Shown here: positions 22,937 through 39,069 of the stretch, in pieces
How positions within the stretch are numbered: the stretch's first letter is position 1
How the letters are laid out: each line of letters begins with the position of its first letter
Origin: Pachypanchax playfairii
Taxonomy: Eukaryota; Chordata; Actinopteri; Cyprinodontiformes; Aplocheilidae
Length of the DNA stretch: 64,000 nt
Assembly (NCBI GenBank): GCA_006937955.1
Contig: SSNP01000083.1
Coordinates: 767,502 to 831,501, forward strand
Direction: 5' to 3'
Position numbers and translations under genes: made by a program
The notes under the pieces: generated by a model
Seen by the model: the letters and a program-made list of their open reading frames with translations, nothing else
Told to the model about the DNA's origin: nothing
Databases searched by the model: none

Positions 22937-24749
22937 AGGAGAAATAGTGTGCTTTTAAATTCTTCCTTTTACATCTAAATCATTTAGTTGTGGTTTAGTG
23001 GAACAGCAGTTATTAGGTTGGAATTTTTTATTATGGTAATTCTATAGGCTCCTCCTATACCCCTGATCAGACAGGGTCTGCAAAACAACTTGTCTTGGTG
23101 CGGCCCCTTTAAATGTGTTGGACGTGCTGCATACCACGCCCCCCAACTGGTCGCTGACGTTTCCATTCACCCCATTCAGCCATTTTTGTATCTTGATAGA
23201 GATCCGGCAATCTAACACTGCAGAAACTTTTTATTCACAAATTTAAAAAATGTAAAATGTAGGAGTTGTCAATCCAGCCGTACATGTTTGAGTCAAAGCC
23301 TGACCCTGATCAAGAGGACAATGAAGACTATCAACCTGGAGAACCGAGCCCTGTTGATACCAGCGGAAGTTACAAACTCCTTCTAAGTGTTTAGTACAAA
23401 AAAACACTTCTTTCACCACAGATTCGGGCACATTACCATTACAAATAAAACTTAACCACACACTTTAAAGCGGTTCTGATGCTGGGAGATGGTGTTAAGG
23501 AGGCCATTCCATTAAAAACGGTTTCTCTGAAGTTTCTGTTGAATATTTTAGTTCCACAGGTGTTCTTACCTTTATATCGGTTGTGAAAACACCAAAACAA
23601 CTTCTTTTTCAGTTTTTATCTCTCAAACTACGCAGGTGGCGATAACACCCGAGTTCGAACCGCCTGTATTTGTTTTGTCACAACTCCTTTGTTTGTTAGT
23701 ATTCCTCAGCTCCCGCAGTTGAGACCCCGACTAGCAGTCTGCTGGCTAAAAGCTGTAGCACAAACACGTATCAAACTGGAGGAGACTCGGTGCACTGTTG
23801 CCATGTGCAGCGGAAAAGGAAATTAAAAACCGCTGAACACCGGTTTCGGTGTTCTGTAGAACGCCTGTACACACGTACTTAAAAGCCATGTGTGTGTCCT
23901 GTACGTCATGCAGTCCGAAAATCTGACATGCAACAACCCCAGCGCTGACACTAAAGCCTTTATTCAGAAAAGCGTTGCATGCAGACGCCTGGGCAGTCCG
24001 GTAAACACGGACTTTACATCGGTGCCTGAGGTCCCCTACATCTTTTACCCTGACAGTATCATATGAAAGCGCTGATTCTCCTCTTTCCAGTGATATAAAA
24101 CTGACAAGCAACCAAAGAACTGACACTGAAGCGTTTTTTTCAGAAAAGCAAAGAATTCAAAAGTGAACTTCCTACCTTTGACGGCTTTCCACATGTAAAA
24201 AATCCATAATTTCCAGTAAGATATTGGTCTCATTTGGTCCAGACAGTTCCAGGGAATATAATTCAGTAAAATAATTAGGTCCATAACACAGGGTAGATCC
24301 TCAAAGGTACAAAAGTTTTTTCATTTATATCGGTCATATCAGGTTTACTTACTTACAGGTTTACTTACTATTACATGTAATTTAGCCAAAATGACTAAAT
24401 TAGCTTTTTATAAATACACCTATCAACAGAACTTTTTGACACTTCTACTTTCGACATTAGGACTACAAACTCGCAGCGAGAAATAAAGATGGTGGATTCA
24501 CTCTGCCTTCAGCCTGAAGTCCATGACCATGTATACCAGTTCCATGGCATGACCTCTGATGTAATAGTTCAGAAAACGTTAATAGTGAAAACTGAACAGC
24601 TTGAAAAATATGACCAGAACTTTTTACAAAAATATATCTGCAAACATATGGAGTAACAAATTGAAACTTTTTGCACTCCTAGACACTCTAAATTCAATAC
24701 ACAAAGCTTTTAAGGTCTAAAAAAGCAGAATTTCCATGATATGTCCCCT
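22937..24749 (+). mobile_element. TTAA-type element with TTAAAGGRR ends, carrying a P2X7-like fragment
   Basis: The left end is TTAAAGGAGAAATAGTGTGC (TTAA at 22933-22936). The right end reverse-complements to CAAAGGGGACATATCATGGA, with the target worn from TTAA to TTGA. Near the left end is a reading-frame fragment described separately. The element may have been built around a captured gene segment. Confidence 0.5.
23263..23394 (+). pseudogene. P2X7 C-terminal-domain-like fragment
   Basis: The frame reads ELSIQPYMFE, then SKPDPDQEDNEDYQPGEPSP, and ends at a stop at 23394. An I/V-Q-P-Y-x-F-E start followed by an acidic linker is how many fish P2X purinoceptor 7-like proteins begin, just before a Cys-rich zinc-binding domain. 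That Cys-rich part is not present here in frame. The identification rests on a short motif and is uncertain. Confidence 0.4.
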
Positions 24750-24970
24750 TTGAAGAGGTGTAGAGGAAGTAGCAAACATGTTGCTCAGATCTTATTGGCT
24801 CAGACCAGGAGGAAAGTGTATCAACTCACCTCACCTAAAGAATTATTAGGAACACCTGTTCAATTTCTCCTTAATGTAATTATCTAATCAACCAATCACA
24901 TGGCAGTTGCTTGAATGCATTTAGGGGTCCTGGTCAAGGCAATCCCCTGAACTCCAAACTGAATGTCAGA

Positions 24971-25902
24971 ATGGGAAAGAAAGGTGATTTAAGCAATTTT
25001 GAACGTGGCATGGTTGTTGGTGCCAGACGGGCCGGTCTGAATATTTCACAATCTGCTCAGTTACTGGGATTTTCACGCACAACCATTTCTAGGGTTTACA
25101 AAGAATGGTGTGAAAAGTGAAAAACATCCAGTATGCGGCAGTCCTGTGGGCCAAAATGCCTTGTTGATGCTAGAGGTCAGAGGAGAATGGGCCGAGCTGA
25201 TAGAAGAGCAACTTTGACTGAAATAACCACTCAATACAACCGAGGAATGCAGCAAAGCATTTGTGAAGCCACAACACGCACAACCTTGAGGCGGATGGGC
25301 TACAACAGCAGAAGACCCTACCGGGTACCACTCATCTCCACTACAAATAGGAAAAAGAAACTACAATTTGCACAAGCTCACCAAAATTGGACAGTTGAAG
25401 ACTGGAAAATGTTGCCTGGTCTGATGAGTCTCGATTTCTGTTGAGACATTCAAATGGTAGAGTCAGAATTTGGCGTAAACAGGATGAGAACATGGATACA
25501 TCATGCCTTGTTACCACTGTGCAGGCTGGTGGTGGTGGTGTAATGGTGTGGGGGATGTTTTCTTGGCACACTTTAGGCCCCTTAGTGCCAATTGGACATT
25601 GTTTAAATGCCACGGGCTACCTGAGAATTGCTTCTGACCATGTCCATCCCTTCATGACCACCATGTACCCATCCTCTGATGGCTACTTCCAGCGGGATAA
25701 TGCAACATGTCATAAAGCTCAAATCATTTCAAATTGGTTTCTTGAATATGACAATGAGTTCACTGTACTACAATGTCCCCCACAGTCACCTGATCTCAAC
25801 CCGATAGAGCATTTTTGGGATGTGGTGGAATGGGAGCTTCGTGCCCTGGATGTGCATCCCACAAATCTCCATCAACTGCAAGATGCTATCCTATCAATAT
25901 AG
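24971..25902 (+). pseudogene. Family C Tc1 transposase (DD36E), broken
   Basis: Starts MGKKGDLSNFERG, clearly related to the family B protein. A TGA replaces a sense codon at 25118 (after EWCEK). One A is missing near 25411, shifting the frame just before WSDES. The catalytic half (25441-25902) keeps QRDNATCH and SPDLNPIEHFW with 36 residues between Asp and Glu. It ends at DAILSI, exactly where the family B element begins. At least three defects make it inactive. Confidence 0.85.
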
Positions 25903-25910
25903 GATATATA

Positions 25911-27127
25911 CACTCACTGGCCACTTTATTAGGTACACCATGCTAGTAATGGGTTGGACCCCGTTTTGCCTTCAGAACTGCCTCAATTCTTCGTGTCATA
26001 GATTCAACAAGGTGCTGGAAGCATTCCTCAGAGAGTTTGGTCCATATTGACATGATGGCATCACACAGTTGGCGCAGATTTGTCGGCTGCACATCCATGA
26101 TGCGAATCTCCCGTTCCACCACATCCCAAAGATGCTCTACTGGATTGAGATCTGGTGACTGTGGAGGCCATTTGAGTACAGTGAACTCATTGTCATGTTC
26201 AAGAAACCAGTCCGAGATGATTCCAGCTTTATGACATGGCGCATTATCCTGCTGAAAGTAGCCATCAGAAGTTGGGTACATTGTGGTCATAAAGGGATGG
26301 ACATGGTCAGCAACAATACCCAGGTAGGCTGTGGCGTTGTAACGATGCTCAATTGGTACCAAGGGGCCCAAAGAGTGCCAAGAAAATGTTCCCCACACCA
26401 TTACACCACCACCACCAGCCTGAACCGTTGATACAAGGCAGGATCCATGCTTTCATGTTGTTGACGCCAAATTCGTACCCTACCATCCGAATGTCGCAGC
26501 AGAAATCGAGACTCATCAGACCAGGCAACGTTTTTCCAATCTTCTATTGTCCAATTTCGATGAGCTTGTGCAAATTGTGGCCTCAGTTTCCTGTTCTTAG
26601 CTGAAAGGAGTGGCACCCGGCGTGGTCTTCTGCTGCTGTAGCCCATCTGCCTCAAAGTTCGACGTACTGTGCGTTCAGAGATGCTCTTCTGCCTACCTTG
26701 GTTGTAACGAGTGGTTATTTGAGTCACTGTTGCCTTTCTATCAGCTCGAACCAGTCTGGCCATTCTCCTCTGACCTCTGGCATCAACAAGGCATTTCCGC
26801 CCACAGAACTGCCGCTCACTGGATATTTTTTCTTTTTCGGACCATTCTCTGTAAACCCTAGAGATGGTTGTGCGTGAAAATCCCAGTAGATCAGCAGTTT
26901 CTGAAATACTCAGACCAGCCATTCTGGCACCAACAACCATGCCACGTTCAAAGTCACTCAAATCATCTTTCTTCCCCATACTGATGCTCGGTTTGAACTG
27001 CAGGAGATTGTCTTGACCATGTGTACATGCCTAAATGCACTGAGTTGCCGCCATGTGATTGGCTGATTAGAAATTAAGTGTTAACGAGCAGTTGGACAGG
27101 TGTACCTAATAAAGTGGCCGGTGAGTG
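25911..27127 (-). mobile_element. Tc1-like DNA transposon, family B copy 2
   Basis: A 1217-bp element, TA-flanked (25909-25910, 27128-27129), with inverted ends CACTCACTGGCCAC and CACTCACCGGCCAC. It is the sister of 5061-6325 and lies inside the family C Tc1. Confidence 0.95.
25943..26979 (-). pseudogene. Family B Tc1 transposase with a 4-bp deletion
   Basis: Begins MGKKDDLSDFERG and is open through WSDES to QHESMDP. There it lacks four bases compared with the copy at 5209 (GGATCCTGCC here, GGATCCATCCTGCC there), so the first frame ends at 26401. The remainder, with QQDNAPCH and SPDLNPVEHLW, is open to 25943 in another frame. All three catalytic residues are kept. A single recent lesion. Confidence 0.92.
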
Positions 27128-27234
27128 TATATAGTATGGTGTTCCTAATAATCCTTTAGGTGAGTGTATATCCATCAGAACAGTGAGTGAGTGAGTGAAT
27201 GTGTTTCATGGCTCAGGAAAGCCTCTTTATTCTG

Positions 27235-27831
27235 ACATCTTAGCAGTGGCGTTCTTGCTGAAACTCGTTTTGTCAAACCTTCAGCTCAAAGTTTTATCTC
27301 TACAACTGAAACTGAGACTTGCTCACTACGACCAATACTAAATTGTGCTTGAAGCAGTTGTCCTGTGAGCTGCCTATCACACAAGCTGTTAACTCTCAGA
27401 AACTTGTCCTCTGATTCAGTTCTGGCTTTGCCAGACCTGTTCCTGTCAGAATTTGTCCCAGTTTCTGAGAGTCTTTTGATGTTGAAGGAAACTTTACTCA
27501 CTGACACCTTGACATTCCTTATAATTTCTTTTTAGGGAAGAGCTACATTAAGTGTTATGATGGTCTGTCTCGCCTCTATTGTTAGTCACCTTTTTCTAGC
27601 CATTTTTGTAGCAACACACTACTTTCTGCAGTACAGCACTGTTCAACTGATGCACATAAGGGTCTGATACCTCTAGTACTGCAGGATATAGAAGAGGTAT
27701 TTTGTACATATTTTGTTTCTGGCAGTTCACCACTTACCTTTGTATCAGTTCAAACTAGTCACTGGACTTGAATGACTTGAATTGCAATAAAAATCTGAAA
27801 AAATTAGAGTGCTCTAAAAACTTTTGACTGG
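27235..27831 (-). pseudogene. Tc1-like element fragment with 5' repeat and DNA-binding region
   Basis: Reading the minus strand, TACCAGTCAAAAGTTTTTAG at the outer edge (TA at 27832-27833) resembles a Tc1 terminal repeat. It is followed by a start (MARKR, then a stop) and a decayed helix-turn-helix region with DKFLRVNSLCDRQLTGQLL. The catalytic half is missing. It is related to the fragment at 18200-18480. Confidence 0.65.
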
Positions 27832-28002
27832 TATTATATTTATTATAATTATTATTATTACTATATAGTCCTCTAAAAGAATGTTAATAAATAAATGACA
27901 TAGCTCTTTATTATATAACCACAAGCACAAAAGTAATTGACAGACACAATTTAATAAACATTAACTTTGCAATAAAGGGTTCAGCATGCACGTCCACACA
28001 CC

Positions 28003-28005
<3 letters not shown>

Positions 28006-28036
<31 letters not shown>
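28006..28036. repeat. (CA)n microsatellite
   Basis: Uninterrupted CA repeat of about 31 bp. Confidence 0.9.
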
Positions 28037-28038
<2 letters not shown>

Positions 28039-29954
28039 GAAAAGCCACGTAGTACTTTACACTTCATTGTCCTGTTGGATGATTCTGAACGAATCCTGGT
28101 CACTCAGCTACTCACCTCTCACACTGTAAACTTACACATAAACACAATCCCGCCACCCAGCCAGCATACCTCCTGGGTGTCATGGCGTCCCCATGACAAC
28201 CTATATTTACACCACTTCACTGCAGATCAGAGCAGACCTCAGTGTAGTAGCAGCTGTGGACTTTGGATACATAGGGTGAGTGTGTCAAATACATAAAAGC
28301 TAAAAGGAAGAGCAAGAAAGGAAAAAGTAGAAGATGCAGTGGAAGATTTTGTGGTATAGAAACAAGCATATGAAGGCATCTGAAACCAGTACAGCACGTG
28401 TTAGCTGTTGCTAAGCAAACATTCTCCTAATTCATCATATGCTTAGATGCTCATATTACCAGCCATGTGTTTAAGACTGAAGTCAAACTGTGACTTCCTG
28501 CACAGCTTCAACAGCAGGTTGTTTTTATAAATCCTAAGATTTTTATTGTGTGTTGAAAGTTCTTAAACATTTGTGGTAATGAATAAGGGATCCACTTTTA
28601 AACTAAAGCTGCAAAGGTGTGCACATGAATTATAAACACACCTTGTGCAACATGTGTTTCAACAGATTTAAACAAAAACCTCCAGTTAAAATGATTTTTT
28701 ATAAAATTTATCACATACCTCCCAGAAATCAACACTGATAATTATATAAGCAGTTAGGTTGTAATTGCAGTTTGAGCTCCTCTTATTGCTCATTCCTTAA
28801 TGAATTAAGTTATTAGGTTATTTATCATCACGTCTTTTCAAGCTTCTCCTCTTAAGACACAAGCTGTCATCTTGTCCACTTGTGACTACTGACAGAGACA
28901 TAAAGAGAAACAACTAATGGAACATCTTAGTGTTTGTGCATCCTCTCCTGATGGACTTCCCCTTTTTATTCTGTGTTGAATCAGATGCTTTATATACAGT
29001 TGTGTTATGAGAAAACAGTGTCTCACTGAAATAATAAGTGAATCAACACATCCAACGAACAGTTTATGAATGTCTAAATTAGATGAGATCGAAATCTCGT
29101 TCTCATTGCAGTCGAAAGCCCAGTACCAGGAAGTCTGTCTAAAGGACTTTGGTCATCTAACCCTTCTTCATAGTTACTTGTGATTTGGATCGGAGTCTGA
29201 CTCAGACATTAGCTATAAAGCTGTATCTATTTCACACCCAAAGGAGGAAGTGTGTTTATTGGAACACCACTCTACTCTATCATGTCTTTTCAAGCCTCTC
29301 CTCTCACACACATAGTCGCGTCCACTTGACACAAGTGACAAAGTGGCAGACGGTTACCATGTAACACAAAACGTGTTTTATGCAACCAACAGTGATTTTA
29401 TTGCGTATGTATTCCTGTCAATGTTTTCTAGCAATTTTTTATATTATCCTGTACTAGTTAAAGCAACGATGGACTCACAGGAGCAAAACTCCAGGACAAA
29501 AATAATTTACCAGGAATAGAATCAGGAAGCTGACTCAAAATCCTCCAAACAGCTGGAAAAAACCTGTTATTCTTCCTCCATGTATGAAAAACACCTGGGT
29601 TTAATAAATGAATCTATTACTATATAATCCATTTAGATTCTGTCGTGTAGTAAATCTGTGAGATACTTTTGATCTGTTTATTCTAGGACATTTGAGGAAC
29701 AAAAATGGTATTCAGTGTTCTTCATTTGGAAAAAACTGAAACTTGTGCTAAAAAAAGGGCAATTTTTTGTTTTAAATTGTTATTTTTCAATCAAATTAGC
29801 TGCAAGACTTCAAACCCATTAAAAGGTTATATATTTCATTGTTTTTATTTAATTAGTCAGGCACTTAGAGGTGAACACAAGCTATCAGCTGGTGTTTTTA
29901 ATTATTCTCCAACTCTAATATGAGTTAAGCTCCTGGGTGATGAACAATCTCTTA

Positions 29955-30000
29955 GGGAGGATGGGAGGGAGGGATGGAGGGAGGGAGGGAGAAGGGAGGA
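29955..30000 (+). repeat. GGGA-rich low-complexity tract, possible G-quadruplex
   Basis: Repeated GGGA/GGGAGGAT units on the plus strand, with more than four runs of three or more G in under 50 bp. This satisfies the usual four-run G-quadruplex pattern. Confidence 0.7.
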
Positions 30001-31340
30001 TTTTAGAGGTTTTACAGAAAGAACAGGAAAATCTCAGATCAGCCTCTTTGGATGAGGAGTAGGAAAACAGAAACTTTAAATGGGTGGAAACTTCAGTGAA
30101 AAAGAGGTAAAATGTAGAAGAACAACAGCAAATAATCCTAATTAGTTTGTTCTCTCGTCCCTCAGCTGCTTGTTCAATTAGAAAAAATCCCACCGGAGAG
30201 ACCAGAGGAAAACACATGGGATGCAGTCCTTCCTTTGATTTAAAAAAACGATATATAACAGTTACAAATAGATTTATAATCTCAATAAAATGGATCCGAT
30301 TATTTCCAATTAGATGTGGATTTGGATTATTTTTTCCCTCTTGAAGCTGCAATCAAAGCATAAAGACACCCATGTTTACAAGGACCTGTTCATCCAGAGA
30401 TGTTAGGGTTTCAGATTGGGTGGATTCATCACACACCCAGTCTGTACGAGCACACGTGCAGTCCGTCTGTCTTCCTCTCTAACAACCATGCATACCACAG
30501 GGACCAACTTCCAGAAATAAATCTGCGTCACTCAGAACAACTGCTGGAAACAAACACAAATCAGCCTACTGTGGATACGCCACACTGTCAGACATCTCCG
30601 CTGTTAAAGGTGTCTGCCTTTTCTTCAGCTAGCAATCAACACATCTGATCGTATAAACAATAAACAGCCAGTTTGAAGGTCTCAAATGGTTGAACTAAAG
30701 TGCCGCAAAACTTTGGATTGAGTGTTCAGAGCAGAAGAAACAAAGTAAAACTAAACTGATAATCCTTTTGTGTAATAAACTTGAAACATTGCCTGGAACG
30801 GAAATTGGTGATAAAAATCGTCACATTATCAGCGTTTATAAAACCAACAAGGTTTGAGGTTTTATTAGCGAGTCTTGTGCAGTATTTCTTCTACCTACAG
30901 ATTCTTCATGTGACCCATGAAAAGACGAAAAGGTTGTACTGTGTGATTAAAATGTTCAGTCAGAGGGTTAAAGCCCTGCGTTCACTCCCCCTCGGTTCGA
31001 AACGGGACAGCAGATATTAGCCGGAGTTAAATCCTGCACCACGGCCATTCTCAAATTTCAGAGAGGATAAATTTAACGCATCATGAAAGCAGCCAAAAAT
31101 TCCAGCTGTGACCATATGTACACCCCCCTCTTTCCTAAGAAAAAAAAAAGACCTATAATAATGATCATTTAACTATATTTAAATATAGTTAAATATATTG
31201 TGTTGACAGCAAAAAACAGCATTTAAATTAAAATTTAAGAATGAGACAGATATTTTAGTCCGGTCAGTGTCATATTAATAAACAGTAACTGGTGCTGACT
31301 TCTTACTCATACACACACCCACACACACACACACACACAC

Positions 31341-35210
<3,870 letters not shown>

Positions 35211-35239
35211 CCTGAAGGCGGTTTGGAGGACTCGGTCAT
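35211..35239 (-). CDS. cobl: cobl exon 1, start codon
   Basis: Coding exon 1 of the cordon-bleu gene: 29 nt from the ATG at 35239 to a donor GTAGGT just below 35211. It encodes MTESSKPPSG with the last Gly codon split (GG|A). Joined to exon 2 it gives KPPSG-RRMKVHAPPPP, which lines up with the start of vertebrate COBL (KPPTG-RKMKARAPPPP as I recall it). The split phase agrees exactly with exon 2, and this supports both calls. The intron to exon 2 is 19,997 bp. The ATG context (GATCATGACC) is not strong. Confidence 0.75.
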
Positions 35240-35560
35240 GATCTGGACCTCTAAACTTCGGATGAGCGGCGCTCCCAAAATCCGATGCAGCTCCTAAACC
35301 TGCCGGGTTTCCATTACTGTTTCACCTGCTCCGGGACACAGACAGCAGCACATCACGGTCGGGTTCAAACGTCGTGCTCTGTTGGATAAACTCTTAACAA
35401 ACAGAAAACTACTAGTCGTTTAAAAGAAAACAGAAGCAGCACAACAAGTGATAATTTTCAAGATAAAAGTTCACGGTGACCTGAAGCGACGCAGACGAGC
35501 GTCCGTCACGGTAAACAACGACACCGGAACTGATACGTGTTTATGTTTTAATACTTCTGT
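35240..35560 (-). promoter_or_regulatory. cobl 5' leader and probable promoter side, with upstream ORF
   Basis: CG-containing, less AT-rich than its surroundings, as expected for a leader/promoter region. A short upstream ORF, ATG at 35314 to TAG at 35294-35296 (METRQV), would lie 54 bp ahead of the main start if transcription begins further upstream. No TATA box was identified. Confidence 0.4.
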
Positions 35561-38095
35561 TAAGAAAATTTGAGTCTTACAAAGTATTTCCATGGGTTGT
35601 ATTACTTGTCAAATCCACTTGATATAATCCCCGTGTCCCTGTGACCAAATTACCCTCTGGAACCATCAAGTCATCGGAGTTCACCAAAATCGTTGAACAC
35701 TTCCGGAAGACTGTTTACAAAATAAAGGTTGACAATTAGGCTGCTTAAACTTTGACACATTGACTTTCAAGTAATCTAAATAAATAACATTTCGCATTAG
35801 ATATTGCTAACAAGCTACTTTCTAATATTCATATGTTTGAATGTTTTCAGCCAAGTTGCGATGTTATTTTTGCATTTTTCCTTAGTGGTTTTATTTAAAG
35901 TTTTACCATATTAGAGCAGAAAAGTAAAAACTTTATTTCGTGATGGACATTACTGTGCTTTACTGCCTATGTGACTAAAATAAAACTTTGTGAATCACAA
36001 ATCTTGAATTTGTTTGTTGATTTTTATCTATTTTGAAACCTGAATTTTTTAAAAGAAGCTTCTTAAACTTGCACATCAATCAGTTGTACTAAATCTTGTG
36101 GTGCCCTACAGGTGAAAGTTTATAACATTACTTTTTTTAAGAATGAAGCTGACATTTTGAGATATGAACACAAAAAGCACTGTTATTTTATTTTTAAAAT
36201 AAAATTTTCAATTAGGATTCAAAGTGACAGTTAATACTTTTTGTAGGGGTGCAAAGTATTCATAAAGTACAGAAAAATCCAGGTCTTTTTAGATTTAGTA
36301 AAGCCCCCCAAAATGCAAAGAAAAATAAACAGCTAGAAAACAATAGGCCTAAAAATAGAGCGATGCCTCCGATGTAAATATAAACATTGTCATATTTAAA
36401 CGATGGTGCGGTGCGTCTTTGTTGCGCCTTCAGGGATAAAACAAAATAAAGTTTTATTTTGGAGGTATTGTTGGACGGTTTCCTGTCTTTTGTAAATGTT
36501 TGTATTTAACTTAACACAATTATCTGAATCCCGCCTTCGTCAGCAGATCTCACGCCAATCATCCTGACCAGCAGTTCAATGAGCGCCAGCTGGAGAGCGG
36601 CGGCGCAAAGACGACTCCAAGGAGGGACATTTACTGAGAAGCGTTTGCAACTTTTAATCAATAAAACATCTGTAAGGGCTGATAAACCAATACTGACAAT
36701 TCACTGATGTTTTATAGTGTTTTTAAAAGTTCCTTCCAATTTTTATTGTGTATGCGTGCTCGTGCAACAGACTTCGGAGCCTTTATGTTATGTTCTACCA
36801 CAAGGGGTCGCTCTTGCAACATGAACGTAAATCCAAAGTAAATGTGAAAATATTATTTTAAATAGCTAAAACATGGTCTAAACGACTAAAGTTTATTGTC
36901 CTTAGGATCCTTGAAAAACGTGAATTTTGTCTCAAATTAAATTAAAAGTAATAATTTTCAAAAATTTCAAAATCTGCTCTAAATAAGCATGCAAATGTTT
37001 TTTGATTGTTTATATCATTGATTACATCTTAGACGTCTATGGTTTAAATGTTTTGGACTAAAATACACCTTCCAAAGTTAAGAAGGTCAGAGGATGTTGA
37101 TATGAGAGGCGAATGTTAAATAAATTATACATCACCAATTCTTAACATGAGGGACTAAACACTTCAAAACACATCTTACATCCAAAAACTGTTGCTAAAT
37201 TTTACTAAATATTTTGTAAAACTTTAAACATAAAGTCAGAAAGACTTGTGTATGCTAATTAAATTAATTTAATACATATTTTGTATATTTCAATTAGAAT
37301 ATTTTAAAATACAGACCCCATTCTCATGACATAAGGAGGATAAGTTCAAGACTCAGCTGTACACCTCAATCTTAATAATAAAAGAAAGTCTTTTGAGGAC
37401 AGTAACTTCTACATTTTGAAAAAAGAAGATTGATGTTCTGAAGCCATTTATGTTAAGAGGGAAAAACCCTGTTGTAAAAGAGGAGGTGGTCCCAGATTTC
37501 ACTTATCTAACATCTACAGAGCTGCTTTGTTTCTGCTTTCAGGTAGTTTCACAACAATCGAAGTGTGTCAGTAGCTCATGTGACTCTAGCAAACTGTGAT
37601 CCCAACAGCCTGTAACTCCCAAACCATGATCAGATCTGAACAAACCTTTCAGATGAAAAGTGAAACATTTTCAAGAGACAGGAAGTCCAATTACTTTATT
37701 TTTGGAAACTTTTTGAATGGACATGTCCTGGACGACTGTGGGTCTACACAAACTTAATAAATCAGACTGTGTCATGATCAACTACAACCTGCCAAGCTAT
37801 TTTAATAGATATTCAGAATGTAGATTTCTGTAATTACATTGTTGAAGCTGCTTTTGAACTAGTTATAAATTGAATACTGATGAAACCAGCTGAAACATGT
37901 TTTTTGAATGTTTAAAATGACATTACAGATACAGTATGAGAGTTTTATTTATGTATTTCTTTCATTTTGGATGCCTACAATAATATATACTAGTAATAAT
38001 GGAAATGTAGACATCTAAATAGTCAACATTCCACCTAGGAAGCAGAAAAACGTCTTTTGGCTTGTGTAAGAAAGACAGAACACATAATGCCTGTT
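35561..38095. other. Intergenic, no gene recognised
   Basis: AT-rich. At 36395-36620 GTGCGTCTTTGTTGCGCC and GGCGGCGCAAAGACGACTCC form a rough inverted pair about 200 bp apart, possibly a small worn element. Nothing else was seen. Confidence 0.4.
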
Positions 38096-38099
38096 TTGG

Positions 38100-38585
38100 T
38101 ATTCCTGCACTGGCTGCCTGTCCATTTTAGAATTCAATATAAACTAATTTATTTGCACCTCCTTACCTGATGGAGCTTTTGCATGTACACTCCCCCACAC
38201 GAGCCCTCAGGTCAGCAGACCAGCTGCTCCTAGATGTTCTGCGAGTCAACCGCAAACTCAGGGGGGACAGAGCTTTTTCTGTGGCCAAATTGTAGAATTT
38301 GTTGCCACTGCAGATAGGAAGGCTTCTTCACTGTCCATTTTTAATTCTCTTCTTAAAACCCATTTATTTAGCTTGGATTTTAACTTAGCATGAAAGGTTT
38401 TATGATTTTACTGTTTTAACTTTTCTTGTTTGACTTTTAATCGTTATTGGTATATTTTACAGTGTTTGTATCATTTTGTTGGTGTATTATTGCTAATTTG
38501 TGTATTTTTTATTGCTGTTTTTATTGTACAGCACTTTGGTCAGTCTCAGCTGTTTGTAAGTGCTTTATAAATAAAGTTGGATTGG
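38100..38585 (+). repeat. L2/Maui-type LINE 3' end
   Basis: Translates in broken frames to the LINE ORF2 C-terminus (LHWLPVHFRIQYKLI, then a SLxxxFSSLLKTHLF-like stretch). It is followed by TGTACAGCACTTTGGTCAG and GTGCTTTATAAATAAAGTTG, the usual fish L2-type 3' end. 5'-truncated and dead. Confidence 0.65.
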
Positions 38586-38674
38586 CTAAAATGTGGGTTT
38601 CTACAGAGAATTCTATTTCATATTTCCAAAATGTTCATTCTGAACAGGAAGAAATTAAAGGAGGGATATGGACA

Positions 38675-38780
38675 GTAGCGGATGGTGAAATATTTTTTTG
38701 GGTGGAGCTGGATAAATCCAAAGTGACTGTCAATAAAACATTTGTAAAGATGAGTTAATGTAAACCCTGTATAAAAATAT
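38675..38780. repeat. Second copy of dispersed repeat
   Basis: Matches 6381-6460 through GTAAAGATGAGTTAATGTAA. Family not recognised. Confidence 0.55.
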
Positions 38781-38784
38781 CAAC

Positions 38785-38859
38785 TTCAGTTACAAGGAAG
38801 GATCTCCTGTAGCGGTCTGTGCTGCAGCAGATCTGAAGAAGCTTCTGACTGAAGACACT
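38785..38859 (-). pseudogene. LINE fragment, left part of a split copy
   Basis: AAGGATCTCCTGTAGCGG and CTGAAGAAGCTTCTGACTGA correspond, on the minus strand, to the end of an L2-like ORF2. The match continues at 42775 across the inserted transposon (GACACT | ACTCTGTTGTTGAG), like the unbroken GACACTCTGTTG-type text in the LINE at 59410-59440. Confidence 0.65.
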
Positions 38860-39069
38860 GGCCCTGTCCCAATACCTGCACTGCACCCTACGGTCTTCCA
38901 TGAAGTGCACTTAGCAGAAGGGCATATAAGGGTTCGAAGTGCGTAGTGAACAAGTGTGCACAATTATGCCGAGCGGACACTGTGCGATTTTAGAAATCTG
39001 ACTGTTGGGGAAATGCTCCCACTGCACGACCGGGTTTGTATGGAACGCCAAAAGGTTCATATTTCGCCT

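Larger units (their letters stand above)
24827..27166 (+). mobile_element. Tc1-like element (family C), interrupted by a family B Tc1
   Basis: The ends pair as CTCACCTAAAGAATTATT on the left, with the right end reverse-complementing to CACTCACCTAAAGGATTA; TA follows at 27167. The left half carries a DD36E-type transposase pseudogene on the plus strand that stops at the inserted element. Only about 35 bp of family C remain to the right of the insertion, so roughly the last 40 codons and 3' flank are gone. Confidence 0.82.
27840..31310. other. cobl intron 1, no gene recognised
   Basis: AT-rich intron sequence with a CA microsatellite (28006-28036) and a G-rich run (29943-30000), listed separately. 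No coding or terminal-repeat signal otherwise. Confidence 0.5.

Noticed and set aside
23746..24126. 126-codon minus-strand frame
   Set aside because: It is inside the TTAA-type element and opposite to the P2X7-like fragment's strand; no motif was recognised.
38447..38758. 103-codon plus-strand frame
   Set aside because: It runs through the LINE 3' UTR and a dispersed repeat; it is not a gene.
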